A stretch of DNA of 64,000 bases, from NCBI GenBank assembly GCA_016716885.1, contig JADJUV010000172.1:186001-250000 (forward strand), read 5' to 3'. How positions within the stretch are numbered: the stretch's first letter is position 1; each line of letters starts with the position of its first letter. The notes beneath the pieces are model-generated. The model saw only the letters and a program-made list of their open reading frames with translations. It had not been told where the DNA came from and made no database searches. The position numbers and the translations under genes were made by a program. The stretch comes from Candidatus Trichofilum aggregatum (GTDB lineage Bacteria; Chloroflexota; Anaerolineae; Promineifilales; Promineifilaceae). Of this stretch, positions 1 to 8,346 are shown one piece after another.

Positions 1-150
1 TCGGTGATACCCAGTTCACGAGCAAACACTTTACTGCGTGGCCCGTGGCTGGGTGGCCCCCACACTAAAAACAGAGCACGATGGTGCAAAATCCCAAAAG
101 GATGTGCCTTGGCCCCCCTTTCTTTTTCATCTTCCGAATCAGCGGTTGTT

Positions 151-1353
151 TCAAACAAGGAATTCAGCGAGTAGTTTTTGGACATTGTGGGTTAGATCAA
201 ACTTCTCCAGCACCGTTTGTCGCGCTTCCCGCCCCAACTGTTGCCGCCAGGCTGGTTGTTGCAGCAGTTTCGCCAGCGCCTCAGCCAGCGCCTCGGTGTT
301 GGCTGGGGGAACCAGTAGCCCGTTGACGCCATCGGTGATGACCTCGGGAATACCGGAATGCTGCGTGGAGACAACCGGTAGTTCCGCGGCCATCGCTTCC
401 AGGATGACATTGGGGATGCCGTCCCGGTCGCCATCCGCGGCCACCACCGCCGGTAACGTGAAAATATCGGCCGTCTGATAGGCTTCAATCACCTGTTGGT
501 GGGGCAGAGCGCCACACAACTGCACCGTATTCTCCAGGTGCAACTGTTGAATCTGCGCCGCCAATGCCTCACGCAAAGGGCCATCACCAATGATGTGGCA
601 AACAAATTGGAAGCCCGCGTCTTCGAGCCAGCGGCAGGCCTGCACCAGATAGGTTAGCCCTTTTTTCTCTTTGAGCTGACCCACCACCAGAATCGTGGGC
701 CGCTCTGACAACCTGGGGCGATGGTGCTGATAAGCGGTGGCGTCTAGACCATGGAAGATACAGCGGATTTTGGCCTGGTGACGCCCCTCATCCAACAGCA
801 CGAGGTGCTGGTGATTGTAGCCGGTGCAGGTGGCGACGAACTTGGCCGCGCCCAGCTTTTTAGACAATAGGATGGGGTCTACATAGATGTCGTTGGCGTG
901 GGCGGTAACGCTATAGGGTACGTTGAGGAGTGCCCCCACCACCAGAGCGACGGTTGAGGCTCGATCAACGAAGTGGGCGTGGATGTGATCGCAGGGTTCA
1001 TGACGGAGCAGTTCGGCCACGTAAACGCCCATGCCAAAGTGCAAGCCTGTTTTTAGGCGGGCTTTTAGGGTAGGGTGGGGGCCAAGTAGTAAACCGGATA
1101 AGAGGCTGAAGTAGGTTCGCGGCCGCGTCCAGACAAAACGCAGATGCGCCTTAACCAACGTGGGCCATTTCGCTGGTAACACATAGGTCACGCTATCCTG
1201 TAACTCTTTTTGTTCGGCCCCCAATGATGTCCAGGGGCGGCGTAGCGAGACGAGCTTCGGCTCCGCGTTCAGGCGGCGCAGCGTAGCCACCTCCCGGTCA
1301 ATAAACGTCGTGGTCAGGCCGGGGTAGGTACCAATGATATAGATTAAGCGCAA
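151..1353 (-). CDS. GT4-family glycosyltransferase (WcaL-like)
   Basis: A 400-residue GT-B glycosyltransferase that probably transfers a sugar from a nucleotide donor during polysaccharide assembly at the cytoplasmic membrane. The N-terminal domain starts with IIGTYPGLTTTFIDRE, typical of colanic-acid WcaL-like enzymes, and carries IHAHFVDRAST near residue 125. The donor-binding half has VVGQLKEKKGL near residue 225 and the GT4 block EAMAAELPVVSTQHSGIPEV near residue 320. In this block the usual first Glu of the E-x7-E pair is Asp (DGIPNVILE), a common variant. It is the last gene of the leftward polysaccharide locus. Donor and acceptor cannot be predicted. Confidence 0.88.
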   Translation of the reverse strand: MRLIYIIGTYPGLTTTFIDREVATLRRLNAEPKLVSLRRPWTSLGAEQKELQDSVTYVLPAKWPTLVKAHLRFVWTRPRTYFSLLSGLLLGPHPTLKARLKTGLHFGMGVYVAELLRHEPCDHIHAHFVDRASTVALVVGALLNVPYSVTAHANDIYVDPILLSKKLGAAKFVATCTGYNHQHLVLLDEGRHQAKIRCIFHGLDATAYQHHRPRLSERPTILVVGQLKEKKGLTYLVQACRWLEDAGFQFVCHIIGDGPLREALAAQIQQLHLENTVQLCGALPHQQVIEAYQTADIFTLPAVVAADGDRDGIPNVILEAMAAELPVVSTQHSGIPEVITDGVNGLLVPPANTEALAEALAKLLQQPAWRQQLGREARQTVLEKFDLTHNVQKLLAEFLV

Positions 1354-1389
1354 AGCGGAAGCGGGGGGGATGGCATGGTTTTTTATGGA

Positions 1390-1528
1390 GGGGAGTGGGG
1401 GGAACTATGGGAACTCTAGGAACTCTGGGGAACTATGGGAACTCGCCACTCTGCCACTCTGCCACCTGCCACCTGCCACCTGCCACCCTGCCACTCTGCC
1501 ACCTGCCACTTTGCCACCCTGCCACTCA
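1390..1528. repeat. Intergenic simple-sequence repeats (GGAACTCT and GCCACYT types)
   Basis: The gap between the GT4 gene and the beta-helix gene holds several copies of a nonamer like GGGAACTCT, followed by about ten tandem units of GCCACTCT or GCCACCT. The same GAGTTCC-type unit, in the other orientation, recurs near 10.2 kb, 37.5 kb and 38.3 kb. Any reading frame through it is low complexity and not a gene. Confidence 0.8.
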
Positions 1529-3121
1529 ACAATCCTTGAATAGCACAGGCATATAACCTTGGGAATCAGTACCAGAGGTGGGGGAAAGCGTGAGGCTCGC
1601 GGCCGCGTTTGTGTCAAACGAGGAAAAGAGACGGAATGGCTGGGGGATCAGGCCTGACGGGACTACCTGATATTCATAGGCGCCCATGTCTGGCTGGGCT
1701 GTGCGGGGTTGGCCCAGAATGTCTTCGCTGGGGGCTTGTGATGACGCGGCCGCGCCAATGGCCGGACTGTTGCCAGCTAACGCCCCATAAAGCATCACCA
1801 GACGCACAAACTCCTGCCGTATCAGCCGTTTACAACTGATAAACCAGGAGCCGTCCCATCGCGGCAACACAATATTCTCCGGGGCTACATTAAGCAGAGG
1901 GTCTGCCACCAGCCGATTAATATCGTCTATAAGTGGACTAACCAGATCGCCTCCTGGAATGGACGCACCCCCATTCCAGTACAGATTATTGTCGAGAATA
2001 AGGTTCGTCGATTCCTCAGGGTCGCCATCGGAGAATCTGCCGGGTAATCCTTTTACCTCACTGCCCATCGTGCCCGTAAAATCGGACCAGATGTTGTTAT
2101 AGAAGTAAACATTCTCATTGATGGGGTTTTTGTCCTTCATATCCACGAAAAACGCGTATTCTCTGGCCGGAAGATTCCCCACAATGGTGTTATGGCGGAA
2201 GAGAATGTCGCGGCCGCCACTGACGCCAAAGGCCGCCCCAATAAACTCAGGCGAGTTGCCCACGAACAAGTTATTCTCCACCACAATATCCCTGCCTTCG
2301 TGAAAGGGTTTCCCATCATTGCCTATCTTAAGGAACTGTGAGGTTGTCCCCTGCCAATTGAGAAAGATATTGCGACGCACCGTGACCCGCTCACTGCCCA
2401 ACTGACCATCCGCCTCTTCACCACTATCCTTGATGACAATGAACGCCTTAGTGTCTTCCGGTACGGGGCGGCCGCTGCCCGCATAGTCGTTAAAGAAGAT
2501 GTTATCTTGAATCACCGAGTCGGTGACGCTATTAACATCCATATGTTGTTCGGAGTCTCCCTGATTGTAGAAAAGGTTGCCCTCAATCGTGGCAAACCGT
2601 ACCCCGTTATACATTTTCAGCAGATCATCATTATAAGAGTCATGGAAGATGTTATTACGGAAGGTAATCATCTCCGCCCACTGCCCCTTGTCGCTGTGTA
2701 CCGAAACCACAATCGCTTCGCTAGCCGGACCCGCATGGCGAAACTCGAACCCTTCAAATACCATGTTCTTGACGCCCGACAACGATATGACACTGTCATC
2801 ATGTTCAAAAATAGCCATGTAGGCGTTGATGGCCCGAAAAGTTACCGGGTTCAAGAAGCGCCGGGTCAACCGACTTTCGCCCGTGTAAATACCATCTTTG
2901 AACCAGACGATACAGTGATTATCGGGCACGGTGGTAGCTGCATGTTCCAACGTTGCCCAGGGTTGGGCAAACGTGCCCGGCCCTGTGTCCGCCCCTTCCG
3001 GTGGCGGCGCAACCCAATGTTCACAGGTTTGGGTGGCGGGTGGTATTTCCGGAGCCGCTACCGAAGTACAGGCCGTTAAGGCCATCGTTGTCACCAATAA
3101 GAGGAACAAGAAGAATTTCAT
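1526..3121 (-). CDS. Secreted lipoprotein with right-handed parallel beta-helix
   Basis: A 531-residue predicted lipoprotein. The start at 3121 is chosen because it gives a clean signal peptide (MKFFLFLLLVTTMALTAC) with lipobox L-T-A-C; longer upstream frames add only basic junk. The body has the short beta-strand repeats of pectate-lyase-like beta-helices (VWFKDGIYTGESRLTRRF, then repeated N-N-I-F and N-N-L-F turns). It closes with QPDMGAYEYQ, common at the end of such domains. The extreme C-terminus, GYMPVLFKDC, resembles a Y-L-P-x-x-x-K ending on other secreted proteins of this kind. It may bind or cleave polysaccharide, but no catalytic residues are assigned. It begins 7 bp after the preceding gene, so the two are probably co-transcribed. 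Confidence 0.8.
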   Translation of the reverse strand: MKFFLFLLLVTTMALTACTSVAAPEIPPATQTCEHWVAPPPEGADTGPGTFAQPWATLEHAATTVPDNHCIVWFKDGIYTGESRLTRRFLNPVTFRAINAYMAIFEHDDSVISLSGVKNMVFEGFEFRHAGPASEAIVVSVHSDKGQWAEMITFRNNIFHDSYNDDLLKMYNGVRFATIEGNLFYNQGDSEQHMDVNSVTDSVIQDNIFFNDYAGSGRPVPEDTKAFIVIKDSGEEADGQLGSERVTVRRNIFLNWQGTTSQFLKIGNDGKPFHEGRDIVVENNLFVGNSPEFIGAAFGVSGGRDILFRHNTIVGNLPAREYAFFVDMKDKNPINENVYFYNNIWSDFTGTMGSEVKGLPGRFSDGDPEESTNLILDNNLYWNGGASIPGGDLVSPLIDDINRLVADPLLNVAPENIVLPRWDGSWFISCKRLIRQEFVRLVMLYGALAGNSPAIGAAASSQAPSEDILGQPRTAQPDMGAYEYQVVPSGLIPQPFRLFSSFDTNAAASLTLSPTSGTDSQGYMPVLFKDC

Positions 3122-3128
3122 TTTGGCA

Positions 3129-5747
3129 TCAGGGTAGATCAAACGCATCAATGCTTTGACCCGTAAGTCCCAGGGTGCTGCCATCAAAGAAGAGCGTCGG
3201 GGCAAAAGTGCAGGATGTCACATCACCCACAGAAATAGGACTACAGACAAAAATATCTTCGCCGCCGCCAGAAACCCCTGCTACCGCAAAGGCATCCAGC
3301 GTAGTGAGGTAAATGTCGCCATTGTTAGCCATATTCACCCCATTGACATCTTCATCACTACTATCGGCTAAACCTACATCCGAACCATCAAAGTACATTG
3401 ACCAGGTTCCACTGGTGTTGCTGCCCAGGCTCACAGGCGCAAAAATGACCAGATCTTCATCATTGCCACTAACCCCAGTCATACTGTAGTTTCCCTTGAA
3501 GGATACAAGCAGTTGGCCATCAGGCAGCCGCATGAGTGCGTCAATCCGTTCACCTGATGTCTCTAGCCCCACATCCGAACCGTCAAAGTAGAGGCTAAAT
3601 GTACCAGCCGTGTTGGCCCCCACCGATGTGGCCTGGAAAAGAACGACGTCAGTTGGTTCTATGATACCGGCATCGGCCAGGGTAATCGTTGAGTTGAATG
3701 ACATGAGGAAGGTGTCAGGGCCAATTCGGTCAAACGCATCCAGGTCGGCGCTCGATACACCCACATCTGAACCATCGAAGAACAAGCTCCAGTTGCTGCC
3801 ATCAAAATAAGCGATGTCCTCATCGCGAATTTCCAGCCCGTTCATGGTGAGGTTAGAGGTGAAGGAGAGGTAGACGCTGGACGCCGAAGGCGTGGGCGTG
3901 ACCGTAGGTGGAAGTGTCGCTGTTGGTGGCGGTGTGGCTGTAGGTGGCCCTGAGGGTGTGGCGGTTGCCGGTGGCGGGCTGCCATCCAGAGAGAGTTCAT
4001 ACACTTTGCCATCATTTTCATTAGGATCACTGTTGTTATCAACGCCCCGGGCGGCTACAAAGATATTGGTTGTCGCCGGATTCTGGCTACTCGGCCCGGT
4101 TCCCACACCACCAGGACTTACTGCATTGAGAAAACGAATATCATGCACCTGAAGCACGGTGCCAGTGACGGTTGTTTCCACCAGTATTTTATCCTTACGG
4201 CTAACAATAAAGAGGGTGCCTCGGGCATGGTGGAAACCAATGCCTTCCGGATCGCGCAGGCCCATGCTGGCCGTATCAAAATCAGTTACCTGATCATCAC
4301 CGGCAGGGGGTACCCCATCGAAGATGCCATTCGCACCCGGCGAAACGCGGTAAATCTGGGCGTTCCCCCCGTCGGCGACGAAGAGATGGCCCTGCCCGAA
4401 GGCCACGCCTTCCGGATCACGACTGTTAAACGCTCTCGTACTGATAGAGGTGACGATATCATCTCCCGTGCAATAGGTGTTATCTACCCCTATGTTAATC
4501 TCGTATACGCGCTCTGGCCCGTCATCAGAAATGAAAATGTGACCATTGGCGGGATTGATAGCCAGGCCGGTTGGCTCTTTGGAAAAGGGGAGCGTTGTAC
4601 AGGTGTGAGTCAGGTTACCATTGGTCTGGCTGAGGAAGATGTTGGCTCCCGCGTAGATGGGCATTTCATCCACTTCACTGTCACTGACCACCAGCCGTTG
4701 GAAAGTTGGGTGGTAATCAACACCCGCCGGGTCGGGGCTGGGGGGTGACCACAGCGAAGTGTCAATCGTTTGTATAAGAGAAACCGCCATGCTTAACTCA
4801 GGCAGCGTCATGAGAACCGGTGGTATGAGCGATAACTCTACGATTTTGGCGTCTACCCAGTTGCCGTTGAGATCACGACCGGCATCGGCCAGGTAGAGGT
4901 TGGTTATTTTGGGGTCATCTGTCAGGTCAGAGCTGGGGCCAAAGACCATGGCCTGGGAGTTAGCCAGTTCGAGAAAAGTCAGCGAACGTTGGGAAATTAC
5001 TGCGCCTTTCTCTGATAGCTCGACTAACATCTGGTTAGTCGTGTCTAGGACGTAAAGATGCTTGGAATAGGGGTCAAAGGCGAGGCCACGCAAGGTGGTG
5101 CCTTGTAACTGGGGGAGGGGTATTTGCTGAACGCGGCCGCTCTTAACCGCCTCATCACCACCATCGAAGCGGCCGCGACTATCCGCCGTTATAACAATAA
5201 TTTGCAGCGTTTGGGCGTCCAGAATAAACAGACGGTTGGTATCCCGATCAAGCGTCATGCCCTGCGCTTTGTGTACGCCATAGGCCGACATATCAAACCG
5301 TTCTACCACCGGTAAGGGTTCGGCGAAGCTATCTGATGAGGGAAGTTTGATCTGAACTAACTCCTGTGTTTCAGGATTCAGTAGCAAAAGGTTCTCCGAT
5401 TGGCTGTCTACCACCACATTTAGCCTTTCGGGCAGATGGGCATCAACCTGACTTATGCCCAGGAGATCTTCATAAAGTGTCGCTATGAAGATGTCCGTTT
5501 TCTGCGACTCTTGATCAGTCTGAGCCGCCTCAAGGACAACCAGAGCTTCCTGGCCCGGCCAAAAAGTCAAACCACCTGGCCGCTGTAAACCCAGGTCATT
5601 CGCTTCAATAAAGCGCACGTCAGTGACGTAATCATCCGACGTTTGAGCGAAGACATCTTTGCCTGGATTCAACGGGACAAGGCTGATTATAAGAACGGTA
5701 ATTAGCAAAAGGAACGATATTAATGAAACTCTTCTAAAAACAGGCAT
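3129..5747 (-). CDS. Secreted beta-propeller protein with C-terminal FDGSDVG repeats
   Basis: An 872-residue exported protein. Residues 1-35 form a signal peptide (RRVSLISFLLLITVLIISL). The middle has NHL/SMP-30-like propeller blades (GLAINPANGHIFISDDGPE, EGVAFGQGHLFVADGG, EGIGFHHARGTLFIVSR). A Pro/Thr linker near residues 595-625 leads to four imperfect copies of a 55-65 residue unit with the signature (Y/F)FDGSDVGL. I know this repeat from secreted proteins of Chloroflexota, without an assigned function. A Shine-Dalgarno GGAG lies 8-9 bases before the ATG. It is the first gene of a two-gene unit with the beta-helix lipoprotein. Confidence 0.78.
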   Translation of the reverse strand: MPVFRRVSLISFLLLITVLIISLVPLNPGKDVFAQTSDDYVTDVRFIEANDLGLQRPGGLTFWPGQEALVVLEAAQTDQESQKTDIFIATLYEDLLGISQVDAHLPERLNVVVDSQSENLLLLNPETQELVQIKLPSSDSFAEPLPVVERFDMSAYGVHKAQGMTLDRDTNRLFILDAQTLQIIVITADSRGRFDGGDEAVKSGRVQQIPLPQLQGTTLRGLAFDPYSKHLYVLDTTNQMLVELSEKGAVISQRSLTFLELANSQAMVFGPSSDLTDDPKITNLYLADAGRDLNGNWVDAKIVELSLIPPVLMTLPELSMAVSLIQTIDTSLWSPPSPDPAGVDYHPTFQRLVVSDSEVDEMPIYAGANIFLSQTNGNLTHTCTTLPFSKEPTGLAINPANGHIFISDDGPERVYEINIGVDNTYCTGDDIVTSISTRAFNSRDPEGVAFGQGHLFVADGGNAQIYRVSPGANGIFDGVPPAGDDQVTDFDTASMGLRDPEGIGFHHARGTLFIVSRKDKILVETTVTGTVLQVHDIRFLNAVSPGGVGTGPSSQNPATTNIFVAARGVDNNSDPNENDGKVYELSLDGSPPPATATPSGPPTATPPPTATLPPTVTPTPSASSVYLSFTSNLTMNGLEIRDEDIAYFDGSNWSLFFDGSDVGVSSADLDAFDRIGPDTFLMSFNSTITLADAGIIEPTDVVLFQATSVGANTAGTFSLYFDGSDVGLETSGERIDALMRLPDGQLLVSFKGNYSMTGVSGNDEDLVIFAPVSLGSNTSGTWSMYFDGSDVGLADSSDEDVNGVNMANNGDIYLTTLDAFAVAGVSGGGEDIFVCSPISVGDVTSCTFAPTLFFDGSTLGLTGQSIDAFDLP

Positions 5748-5870
5748 GACAATTTCTCCATATAGATGTGGTCACAATGTTGGGTAACCATCCACAATTA
5801 ACGAATGGTTCTCGGGAAAGGGGTTTGGGGGGATGGGTCTTAAAACTTAACCCACCAGAGATTTCTTTGT

Positions 5871-5980
5871 ATCTATACAGGTGTCAGAACTTATTCCCAC
5901 GCTCGGCTCTGCGTCGCGTAGGACGCAGAGCGTCAAAGGGAGCATTCCACGCGGAACGTGGAACGAGCACCTGTATAGAT
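5871..5980. mobile_element. MITE-like palindromic element, copy 1
   Basis: A 110-bp element bounded by the perfect 13-bp inverted repeat ATCTATACAGGTG / CACCTGTATAGAT. The interior has nested palindromes around CTGCGTCGCGTAGGACGCAG and CCACGCGGAACGTGG. A second copy with the same ends lies at 20662-20793. The flanks carry the similar sequences GATTTCTTTGT (left) and GATTTCTTTTA (right), possibly a decayed target duplication. No transposase is present, so it would be non-autonomous. Confidence 0.65.
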
Positions 5981-6042
5981 ATGATTTCTTTTACCTAGTC
6001 GCTATTTCCAGAGAGGCAATCACCACAGAGTGCCGGACGTCT

Positions 6043-6810
6043 CTATTCCAACAGGTGGGCGAACGGTGTTCCCAGTAAGGTAGTCCTCACCTGATGATAG
6101 TTACCAATGACATCCCGATGATGCCGGGTGCCTATCTTTTTTAGCTGTGATTGGGGTAGTTGCCCCTGGGGGTTAATGCCCAGGAAATTCCAGAGGCTAT
6201 CGAAATGGATGGGGTCTTGAACCAGGTCTTCATAAGCTACTTCCAGAGAAGGCAGGCCGCTCAATCGGAGTAGCTGGCGGGTTGTAGAGACCATGCGTTG
6301 CTGTGCCCGCAAGCGACGTAGCAGGGTGGCTGAATCTAACTCAACCGGGGTGAAAGGGGCCTGCTTTTCGTCGGTGATCAGGTGGGCCTGTTGGGTCATG
6401 GCTTTCACGTGCCGTGAGAGAATGACGTTTAGATGGTTGCGGCGCACCAGATGGATGATTCGTACCTGGCGACGCCTAAAATAGAGGAGTAGCTCCGGGT
6501 ATTTGCGCCACTGTGAATACATGAGCTTGAAGCCCACGGTTCCGGGTTGGTCGTAAAATTGATCCAGATAGGCGAAGACACTAAAAGGGCGAAGCGATAA
6601 ACCAGAAGGGGGTGTTTCGAGGTAGCGGGGATAGTCAAAGTCAAAACGGGCCTCGATTTGCTCGGCTGTTCGTTGGCGATAGAGAAATAGTTCCCCAAAC
6701 GCGGCCGCGTCCTCTAACTGGTTCAATATACTGATGAGCCAGGTCGAGCCACTTCGCTGTGACGACAACAGGGCAAAACGTTTGCTCTGATCAAGCTGTG
6801 TCATGGTCAT
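6043..6810 (-). CDS. Stf0-like sulfotransferase
   Basis: A 255-residue PAPS-dependent sulfotransferase, probably acting on a saccharide or other cell-surface precursor. The 5'-phosphosulfate-binding loop is SSQRSGSTWLISIL near residue 16 and the 3'-phosphate loop is RIIHLVRRNHLNVILSRH near residue 117. The length and the early SQRSGSTWL motif resemble the Stf0 (trehalose sulfotransferase) group more than the other sulfotransferases in this locus. Two in-frame ATGs (6810 and 6804) are possible starts. It lies 6 bp after the preceding GT4 gene, suggesting co-transcription. Confidence 0.82.
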   Translation of the reverse strand: MTMTQLDQSKRFALLSSQRSGSTWLISILNQLEDAAAFGELFLYRQRTAEQIEARFDFDYPRYLETPPSGLSLRPFSVFAYLDQFYDQPGTVGFKLMYSQWRKYPELLLYFRRRQVRIIHLVRRNHLNVILSRHVKAMTQQAHLITDEKQAPFTPVELDSATLLRRLRAQQRMVSTTRQLLRLSGLPSLEVAYEDLVQDPIHFDSLWNFLGINPQGQLPQSQLKKIGTRHHRDVIGNYHQVRTTLLGTPFAHLLE

Positions 6811-6816
6811 CCACCC

Positions 6817-8025
6817 TCAACGAACGGTATTCGCCTCAAGCCCTACCTGCCGGTAAAGACGGGCGTGTTCTTCTGCCTGCTTTTCGGCGCTGAAACAGGC
6901 TTCTACGCGTCGGCGCGCGGCCGCGCCCATCACCATTGCCTTCTGTGGTTCACCCAGAAACCCCACAATCGCCTCCCGCAACCTTGCCACATCACCCGGC
7001 GGAACCATCAGCCCTGTTTCGTTGGGAACCATCACTTGCCTGGTTCCTGAAACATCACTGCTGATAATGGGCAAGCCGCTGGCCATAGCTTCAATCAGCG
7101 CCATCGGCAATCCTTCCCAAAGTGAAGGCAAAACGAAGTAATCACTGGCGACCAGCAAATCACGAACATCACTGCGACTGCCCAGGAAATGCACCTGGGC
7201 AGTCAGGCCCAGCGCCCGGACCTGTTCTTCAATTTCGGGTTTGAGTGGGCCATCCCCCGCCAGGAGAACCTGCAATTGGGGCCAATCAGAAATAATGGGT
7301 GCCAGGGCGGCGATTAAATGGTGATGCCCTTTTTGCTCTTTGAAGGTTGCCACCATCACCAGCACCTGCGCCTTGTTGCCCAGCCCTAATTGCTCACGTA
7401 TCCGTACCCGGTCAATCCCATGGCTGTAGCGCTGGAGATCAACCCCATTACAGATAACGGTGATCTTGGCCTCGGCCAGCCCTAAATTGTTCCGCAGTGC
7501 GGTTTTGACATCGGCTGAGACGGCAATAAAGCCGCTAACCCACCGCGTTAACAACCGGTAGAGCAGCCGGTAACCAAGCTGTTTGGGTTTGAGTAACCAA
7601 TGATGGGTGGAAAGGTGTTGGGGTTGAAGCTCAAAATTGCTGTTATGAATGGTCCAAAAAACCAGGGGAATATGGCTGCGGTTGCGTAACGTTAACACCA
7701 AAAAATCCAGACTTCGGAGCAGATGGGTCTGAATAATCTGTATCTCATACTTGACGATCAAATCAGCCAGAGCCTGCCGGATGCGCCACAATTCCCGGAT
7801 ATTGTGCGGGAACGAGAGCATGGAGAAGCGCCGACCCGGAATGATCTCCACCGGTACACCCAGCCGCTCTATTTCCTGGCGCAAAGGGCCATCTTTGAAG
7901 CTACAAACGACGGGCCGACAGCCTGTTTCGGGCAGATAAGCGGCCAATGTCCGCACCACCTCTTGTGCGCCCCCTATGTCCAGGTTGTTGATCAGTTGCA
8001 GCACCGCAAACGGCTGTTTGGGCAT
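6817..8025 (-). CDS. GT4-family glycosyltransferase
   Basis: A 402-residue GT-B glycosyltransferase. The start is placed at 8025, where AGGAG sits 7 bases upstream; extending further runs into the poly-G tract and gives meaningless Gly/Pro/Arg sequence. The N-terminus INNLDIGGAQEVVRTLA is the acceptor-side loop typical of GT4 enzymes. The C-terminal half has ATFKEQKGHHHLIAALAPI and EGLPMALIEAMASGLPIISS with the E-x7-E pair intact. It is likely to add a sugar to the lipid-linked repeat unit of the locus polysaccharide. Confidence 0.88.
   Translation of the reverse strand: MPKQPFAVLQLINNLDIGGAQEVVRTLAAYLPETGCRPVVCSFKDGPLRQEIERLGVPVEIIPGRRFSMLSFPHNIRELWRIRQALADLIVKYEIQIIQTHLLRSLDFLVLTLRNRSHIPLVFWTIHNSNFELQPQHLSTHHWLLKPKQLGYRLLYRLLTRWVSGFIAVSADVKTALRNNLGLAEAKITVICNGVDLQRYSHGIDRVRIREQLGLGNKAQVLVMVATFKEQKGHHHLIAALAPIISDWPQLQVLLAGDGPLKPEIEEQVRALGLTAQVHFLGSRSDVRDLLVASDYFVLPSLWEGLPMALIEAMASGLPIISSDVSGTRQVMVPNETGLMVPPGDVARLREAIVGFLGEPQKAMVMGAAARRRVEACFSAEKQAEEHARLYRQVGLEANTVR

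Positions 8026-8346
<321 letters not shown>

Noticed and set aside
1..75. Short minus-strand open frame reading GPPSHGPRSKVFARELGIT at the left edge
   Set aside because: Only about 20 residues with no ribosome site; it may be the start of a gene beyond the window but cannot be supported.
1438..1528. Possible CRISPR array
   Set aside because: Repeat units are 7-8 bp and contiguous, without unique spacers; no cas genes are present.
1405..1617. Minus-strand frame with W-Q-V-A-G-G repeats
   Set aside because: Encoded by the GCCACCT simple repeats and overlapping the real beta-helix gene end.
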